From the NCBI GenBank assembly GCA_945911685.1, contig CAMEAW010000127.1:1-8276 (forward strand): a DNA stretch of 8,276 nt, written 5' to 3'. The first letter of the stretch is position 1; every line of letters starts with the position of its first letter. Made by a program: the position numbers and the translations under genes. Positions 5,204 through 8,276 of the stretch are shown here, in pieces. The stretch comes from Bordetella parapertussis (GTDB taxonomy: Bacteria > Pseudomonadota > Gammaproteobacteria > Burkholderiales > Burkholderiaceae_B). The notes beneath the pieces were generated by a model. The model searched no databases. It was not told the DNA's origin and saw nothing but the letters and a program-made list of their open reading frames with translations.

Positions 5204-5988
5204 TCTGTTTGCTCTAAGTGAATCACCGATTTTGCGACCTCATCGCGAATCATTTTGTGCACCTTGTCGTAACACGCCATGTAGTTCGGATCAGACCGCT
5301 CCCAGTCAGGCGTGGCATTCACAGAGATTACCTCGCGCAAGGTACCACCGGGGCCTGCCGTCATCACACCCACTTTAGTGCCCAGCAAGATCGCTTCGTC
5401 GACATCGTGCGTAATAAAAACAATCGTTGTTTGCGTTGCCTGCCATATTTTTCTTAATTCGCGCTGCATGATGTTACGCGTCTGAGCATCAAGCGCACCA
5501 AAGGGTTCATCCATGAGCAACATCTTGGGCTCATTGACGAGTGCCCTGGCGATCTGAATACGTTGTTTCATGCCACCTGATAACTCGTGTGGATATTTTT
5601 CGTGATGCCCAAACAATCCTACCATTTTCAACATGCTGAGCGCCTTAGCGTGTCGCTGCTCAGTCGGCATTTTTTGCATCCGCAAGCCGAACTCAACATT
5701 CTCTTGCGCTGTAAGCCAGGGGTAAAGCGAATCATCGCCTTGAAATACAACACCCCGGTCACGAGATGGATCTTTAACAGGTTTACCCTCTAAAAAAATG
5801 TCACCTGTGGTTGGATGATCAAAGCCCGCCAACATCGTCAAAATCGTTGTTTTGCCGCAGCCAGACGGGCCGAGCAAGCAAAGAAACTCGCCACGCTCAA
5901 TGTTTAATGAAAAATCATCAACCGCCCTTGACACCCGTCCGGTGCGGGACAAGAAGGACTTTGACACATTTTTAAGTTCAATAAACAT
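5200..5988 (-). CDS. ABC transporter ATP-binding protein (SsuB/TauB-type)
   Basis: This is the ATPase subunit that powers the importer at the cytoplasmic face of the membrane, 262 residues from the ATG at 5988. All ABC signatures are intact: Walker A GPSGCGKT (40-47), Q-loop Gln83 (VVFQGDD), signature LSGGMKQR (136-143), Walker B MLLMDEP (156-162), D-loop ALD (165-167) and switch His193 (FITHD). The nitrate/sulfonate/taurine subfamily is suggested by overall sequence and by the neighbouring SsuA- and SsuC-like genes. I prefer ATG 5988 over the in-frame GTG at 6027. Family members begin right before the IELKNVSKSF strand, and the predicted transcription start is near 6021. Its last 20 codons are the source of the 65-bp repeats, and its stop overlaps the first mini-ORF. 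Confidence 0.94.
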   Translation of the reverse strand: MFIELKNVSKSFLSRTGRVSRAVDDFSLNIERGEFLCLLGPSGCGKTTILTMLAGFDHPTTGDIFLEGKPVKDPSRDRGVVFQGDDSLYPWLTAQENVEFGLRMQKMPTEQRHAKALSMLKMVGLFGHHEKYPHELSGGMKQRIQIARALVNEPKMLLMDEPFGALDAQTRNIMQRELRKIWQATQTTIVFITHDVDEAILLGTKVGVMTAGPGGTLREVISVNATPDWERSDPNYMACYDKVHKMIRDEVAKSVIHLEQTE

Positions 5989-6027
5989 ACTACGCTCACA
6001 ATTTAACGAATGAATGATTTCATACAC

Positions 6028-6056
6028 ATACTATGGCAACACTGGAATAATGTCAT
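6028..6056 (-). promoter_or_regulatory. Predicted sigma-70 promoter of the ABC importer operon
   Basis: On the minus strand, -35 ATGACA (6056-6051, 5/6) and -10 TAGTAT (6033-6028, 4/6) are separated by exactly 17 bp. A start near 6021 leaves about 33 nt of leader before the ATG at 5988. It lies in the 155-bp gap after the enolase-superfamily gene, so the operon could be transcribed alone or by readthrough from that gene. No terminator was found in the gap. Confidence 0.5.
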
Positions 6057-6074
6057 GCAAGTATGATGCCAACC

Positions 6075-6090
6075 CTTGAAAGAATTCAAG
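6075..6090. promoter_or_regulatory. Inverted repeat upstream of the operon promoter, candidate regulator site
   Basis: CTTGAA-AGAA-TTCAAG is a perfect 6-bp inverted repeat with a 4-bp spacer. It ends 18 bp upstream of the predicted -35 box, a position suited to an activator. The regulator is not in the window. Confidence 0.4.
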
Positions 6091-6143
6091 CAAATGTGGC
6101 GCCAAAGCTCAGCATAAGGGCTCTCAGCTCTAAATGACCCAAC

Positions 6144-7265
6144 CTAAGCACCGCGCGGGCGCAACGACTCAAGTAATTTGACATCCACCTCTACACCCAG
6201 CCCTGGCTTATCAGAGACGTACACCATGCCATCGCGACAATCAGGCTCAGTCACCGGATTCTCTGCAATCCAGACTGTTCCAAGGCTGAGGCCCCAATTG
6301 ATTTGAGGGATCGCAGCCGCTGCATGCACCATCGCAGCCGTTGCTACGCCGGTCTCCATCATCATGGCCAAGTTCACCGACAAACCAATACTGTCGGCCA
6401 CAATTGCAGTTGAAACTAAAGGCGTCAGCCCACCGAGCTTGATACTTTTCAGACTGACACCGTGCGTGGCCTGAGCCTGAGTGTGTGCGAAGATATCCGA
6501 AAGCCCGTGCAAACTCTCGTCAATACCCAGAGGCACCTTTGATAATCGAGCCACATTCGCTAAACGGGCCACATCGCCCGCTGGCAAGGGCTGCTCGATA
6601 AACGCCACCGAGCACTCACTGACACCCTCTGAAAACTTAAGCACAGTCGTGTGATCCCACCCCATATTGGCGTCTGCAGAAATCAACGCCTCAGGCCCAA
6701 GCGCTTGTCTCAATTGCTGCACCGTAGCAATTTCAAGAGCGACTGGAGCCACGGCGACTTTAAGTTTAAAGGCGCGAAAACCTTGCTGATAAAGTTCAAC
6801 CGCTTCTGCCACATCTTTGGAGGTATCACCGCTGCCGCCAATTAAGCGAAGAACCTGAATCGCCGGTCTGAGCGCACCGCCCAGTAACGTTGCCACCGAT
6901 ACCTGTTGAATTTTGCCAGCCAGGTCTAACAAGGCAATATCCAACGCAGCAAACGCACCACCATTGGCAAAGACTGTCGCGCGCATCGTTTTAGATAAGC
7001 GTGCACGGTCTAGTGCAGATTGGCCAAGAAGCTTTGGGGCGATAAACTCTTTGATCGCCGCCGCCATGCCTGTCAGAGTCTCGCCCGACATCACTGGGCT
7101 GGCTGCCGCTTCGCCCCAGCCCTCATGACCGCCCCGCGTGCGAATTCTGACGAACAACACGGGCCCATCATCTATGCGATAAGTCGACATGACCAAGGGC
7201 TTGCGCAAACGCAACAAAACAGGAAAACAATCGATCGCAGTAATGACGTGATCGGCATGAGACAT
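6144..7265 (-). CDS. Mandelate racemase/muconate lactonizing enzyme family protein (enolase superfamily)
   Basis: This is a cytoplasmic enzyme of 373 residues from the ATG at 7265, normal for the family. These enzymes abstract the proton next to a carboxylate, using Mg2+ to stabilise the enolate, and carry out cycloisomerisation, racemisation or dehydration. The muconate-lactonizing subgroup residues are visible: K-x-K (Lys167, Lys169), metal ligands Asp198 (SADAN), Glu224 (FIEQPL) and Asp249 (GIDES), and the opposite base Lys273 (SLKSIKLGG). Glu304 (METG) is also typical. The N-terminal capping domain spans about 1-130. TAGGT with 6-nt spacing supports this start. Upstream in-frame starts (ATG 7307, TTG 7331) lack ribosome sites and would add untypical residues. 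It lies just upstream of the importer operon on the same strand, so a shared pathway is likely. The exact substrate is unknown. Confidence 0.9.
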   Translation of the reverse strand: MSHADHVITAIDCFPVLLRLRKPLVMSTYRIDDGPVLFVRIRTRGGHEGWGEAAASPVMSGETLTGMAAAIKEFIAPKLLGQSALDRARLSKTMRATVFANGGAFAALDIALLDLAGKIQQVSVATLLGGALRPAIQVLRLIGGSGDTSKDVAEAVELYQQGFRAFKLKVAVAPVALEIATVQQLRQALGPEALISADANMGWDHTTVLKFSEGVSECSVAFIEQPLPAGDVARLANVARLSKVPLGIDESLHGLSDIFAHTQAQATHGVSLKSIKLGGLTPLVSTAIVADSIGLSVNLAMMMETGVATAAMVHAAAAIPQINWGLSLGTVWIAENPVTEPDCRDGMVYVSDKPGLGVEVDVKLLESLRPRGA

Positions 7266-7276
7266 GTGCGTACCTA
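7266..7276 (-). promoter_or_regulatory. Shine-Dalgarno site deciding the enolase-superfamily start
   Basis: TAGGT (7276-7272) lies 6 nt before ATG 7265 on the minus strand. The two longer in-frame alternatives have only A-rich sequence before them, so this site supports the 373-residue form. Confidence 0.55.
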
Positions 7277-7341
7277 CGTTTATTGATGATTTCAAGACCT
7301 GACTCATTTTTTCAAATAGAATATTTATCAAACGTTTAATA

Positions 7342-7374
7342 GCAAATACAGATCGCTGAATCGCAAATATAGAT
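7342..7374. repeat. Two 12-bp direct repeats 21 bp apart in the divergent intergenic region
   Basis: GCAAATACAGAT (7342-7353) and GCAAATATAGAT (7363-7374) match at 11 of 12 positions. They are offset by 21 bp, two helical turns, so a protein could bind both on one face. They lie 77-109 bp upstream of the enolase-superfamily ATG. This is a candidate operator pair by spacing only. Confidence 0.4.
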
Positions 7375-7459
7375 TAAAGTTAGCCTCAGACTAGCGCTCG
7401 TCTTTCAATCAGTCACAGACCGACTCGTACAGTAATAGGCTTTCGGTTAAATTGTCTAG

Positions 7460-7495
7460 CGAAATTCGTACCAGTGCCGAAATTCGTACCAATGC
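7460..7495. repeat. Two tandem 18-bp repeats upstream of the enoyl-CoA hydratase-like gene
   Basis: The unit CGAAATTCGTACCAGTGC occurs at 7460-7477 and 7478-7495 with one difference (G to A). Each copy starts with the palindromic core CGAA-A-TTCG, as expected for a dimeric regulator. The array ends 32 bp before the ATG at 7528. I see no convincing -35/-10 pair around it. Together with the 12-bp repeats, this accounts for the recognisable structure in the 262-bp intergenic stretch 7266-7527. Confidence 0.45.
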
Positions 7496-7527
7496 CGTTT
7501 TAAACCTAAAAACAAAAGGCCTAAAAA

Positions 7528-8276
7528 ATGGAACACCTCTCCTTGGAAACCGTCGTTTTCAATATTTCAGAGGGCATTGCACGTATCAACATCAATCGAC
7601 CCGAAAAGCGTAACGCTTTGAGTCTTCAAACCGTTCGCGAGTTGCAAGTGGCTTTGCACCTTGCTGAAAACGATGCGTCTGTGCGTGTGGCAATCTTGAG
7701 TGGCACGGGCACCCGTGTCTTTGCAGCAGGCGCAGACTTAGACGAACTACCCGAAGCCTTCTCTACGCCTCAAACAGCGATGGCGTACGATCAACTGGTC
7801 AACCAGCTGTATTGCTCCTTACAAACAAGTCGCTTGCCAATTATTGCAAGTATGGCAGGTCATGCAATCGGCGGCGGTTGCCTGCTAGCGCTTGCCTGTG
7901 ATCTTCGGATCGCAGCCAGTCATATCAAGGTCGGGTTCCCTGTCGCTCGCATCGGCCTGATGCTCAGCCCCAAAGAGCATCAATTAATACTCGCTCAAAT
8001 TACGCCGTCACAGGCTCGATTACTGATGTTTACAGGTCGCCGTATCGATGCTATCGAGGCGCAGGCCTGGGGCTTGATCGACATCGCAGTTGTGCAGACT
8101 GACCTTGAGGCGGCCACAGCGCAGTTAGCTGCTGAAATCGTCGTTGGTGCCCCCCTTGCTATCCGCGTGACAAAAAATCTGGTGCAAGCCTTATCCTCTC
8201 ACGAAGACGTCGAGCGATCCGTAACCGAAGCCTACGAAACGATTTATACCAGCAGCGATTTAAAAGAAGGCTTGAG
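7528..8276 (+). CDS. Enoyl-CoA hydratase/isomerase (crotonase) family protein lacking the usual catalytic glutamates, cut at the window edge
   Basis: I translated 249 codons from the ATG at 7528; family members have about 255-265, so only the last few residues are missing. The crotonase fold is clear: INRPEKRNAL (22-31), the first oxyanion-hole segment FAAGADLDEL (65-74), the second AGHAIGGG (110-117), then ACDLRIAA (123-130). Classical hydratases have Glu in GGGCEL and Glu in the following GxPE segment. Here these positions are Leu119 (GGGCLL) and Val139 (GFPVAR), so ordinary water addition is doubtful while CoA-thioester binding is retained. It may be a non-hydratase crotonase such as an isomerase, hydrolase or lyase. 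It is transcribed divergently from the importer cluster, and only a weak AAGG-like site precedes the ATG. Confidence 0.9.
   Translation, partial: MEHLSLETVVFNISEGIARININRPEKRNALSLQTVRELQVALHLAENDASVRVAILSGTGTRVFAAGADLDELPEAFSTPQTAMAYDQLVNQLYCSLQTSRLPIIASMAGHAIGGGCLLALACDLRIAASHIKVGFPVARIGLMLSPKEHQLILAQITPSQARLLMFTGRRIDAIEAQAWGLIDIAVVQTDLEAATAQLAAEIVVGAPLAIRVTKNLVQALSSHEDVERSVTEAYETIYTSSDLKEGL

Larger units (their letters stand above)
4940..5264. repeat. Five tandem 65-bp repeats spanning the ATPase-permease junction
   Basis: There are five copies of exactly 65 bp with no indels: 5200-5264 (E), 5135-5199 (D), 5070-5134 (C), 5005-5069 (B) and 4940-5004 (A). By my count B, C and D differ from each other at only 1-4 positions. 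E, which is the coding 3' end of the ATPase gene, differs from D at 11. A, next to the permease, differs from B at 20. Copies A-D all contain GAATTC; E does not. The unit is the last 61-65 bases of the ATPase gene including its stop, so the array arose by repeated tandem duplication of the ATPase end. Each unit keeps the ATGA stop/start overlap. Because 65 is not a multiple of three, readthrough of the ATPase TGA meets a second in-frame TGA after four codons. The repeats therefore do not extend the ATPase. Confidence 0.97.

Noticed and set aside
4940..5264. Repeat array as a CRISPR array or integration-site array
   Set aside because: The 65-bp units abut with no spacers, no cas genes are present, and the unit is plainly the duplicated 3' end of the adjacent ATPase gene.
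5989..6027. GTG start at 6027 for the ATPase with 13 extra residues
   Set aside because: It nearly coincides with the predicted transcription start, and the added residues are not typical of the family; the ATG at 5988 fits the conserved N-terminus.

Overview
The window looks like a chromosomal segment from a proteobacterium, most likely a betaproteobacterium of the order Burkholderiales. This is an inference from gene content: a Bug/TctC-type periplasmic binding protein, an NMT1/SsuA-type ABC importer mixed with catabolic dehydrogenases, and a crotonase-fold enzyme. Base composition looks moderate by eye. No rRNA, tRNA, CRISPR array or intact insertion sequence was seen.

Layout, left to right. 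Position 1-362 (minus) is the N-terminal part of a Bug/TctC solute-binding protein that runs off the edge. Position 486-1209 (minus) is a decayed two-gene module. It has an intact 88-residue protein under a promoter whose spacer holds a perfect 12-bp palindrome. Next comes a truncated AbiEii-type nucleotidyltransferase, then an in-frame, stop-free 84-codon remnant beyond its stop codon. Position 1326-5988 (minus) is one tightly packed operon, read right to left: ABC ATPase, four 22-codon mini-ORFs made by a tandem repeat, ABC permease, periplasmic binding protein, NAD-dependent epimerase/dehydratase, and a short-chain dehydrogenase. A sigma-70-like promoter lies at 6028-6056, with an inverted repeat just upstream. 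Position 6144-7265 (minus) is a muconate-lactonizing/mandelate-racemase-family enzyme of the enolase superfamily. Position 7528-8276 (plus) is an enoyl-CoA hydratase/isomerase-family gene, transcribed divergently and cut by the window edge close to its C-terminus. The divergent intergenic region carries two sets of short direct repeats that could be operators.

How the genes may work together (inference): the ABC importer brings in a small organic solute. The enolase-superfamily enzyme, the epimerase-family dehydrogenase and the SDR then carry out dehydration, isomerisation and oxidation steps. The crotonase-like protein may act on a CoA thioester. The substrate cannot be named from sequence alone, and no regulator gene lies in the window.

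The most unusual structure is between the ATPase and permease genes, at 4940-5264: five gap-free 65-bp tandem copies. Each copy comes from the 3' end of the ATPase gene plus its ATGA stop/start junction. Because every copy keeps ATGA, ATPase and permease are joined by four consecutive 22-codon ORFs, each overlapping the next by 4 nt. This gives an apparent chain of stop/restart events between two subunits of one transporter.
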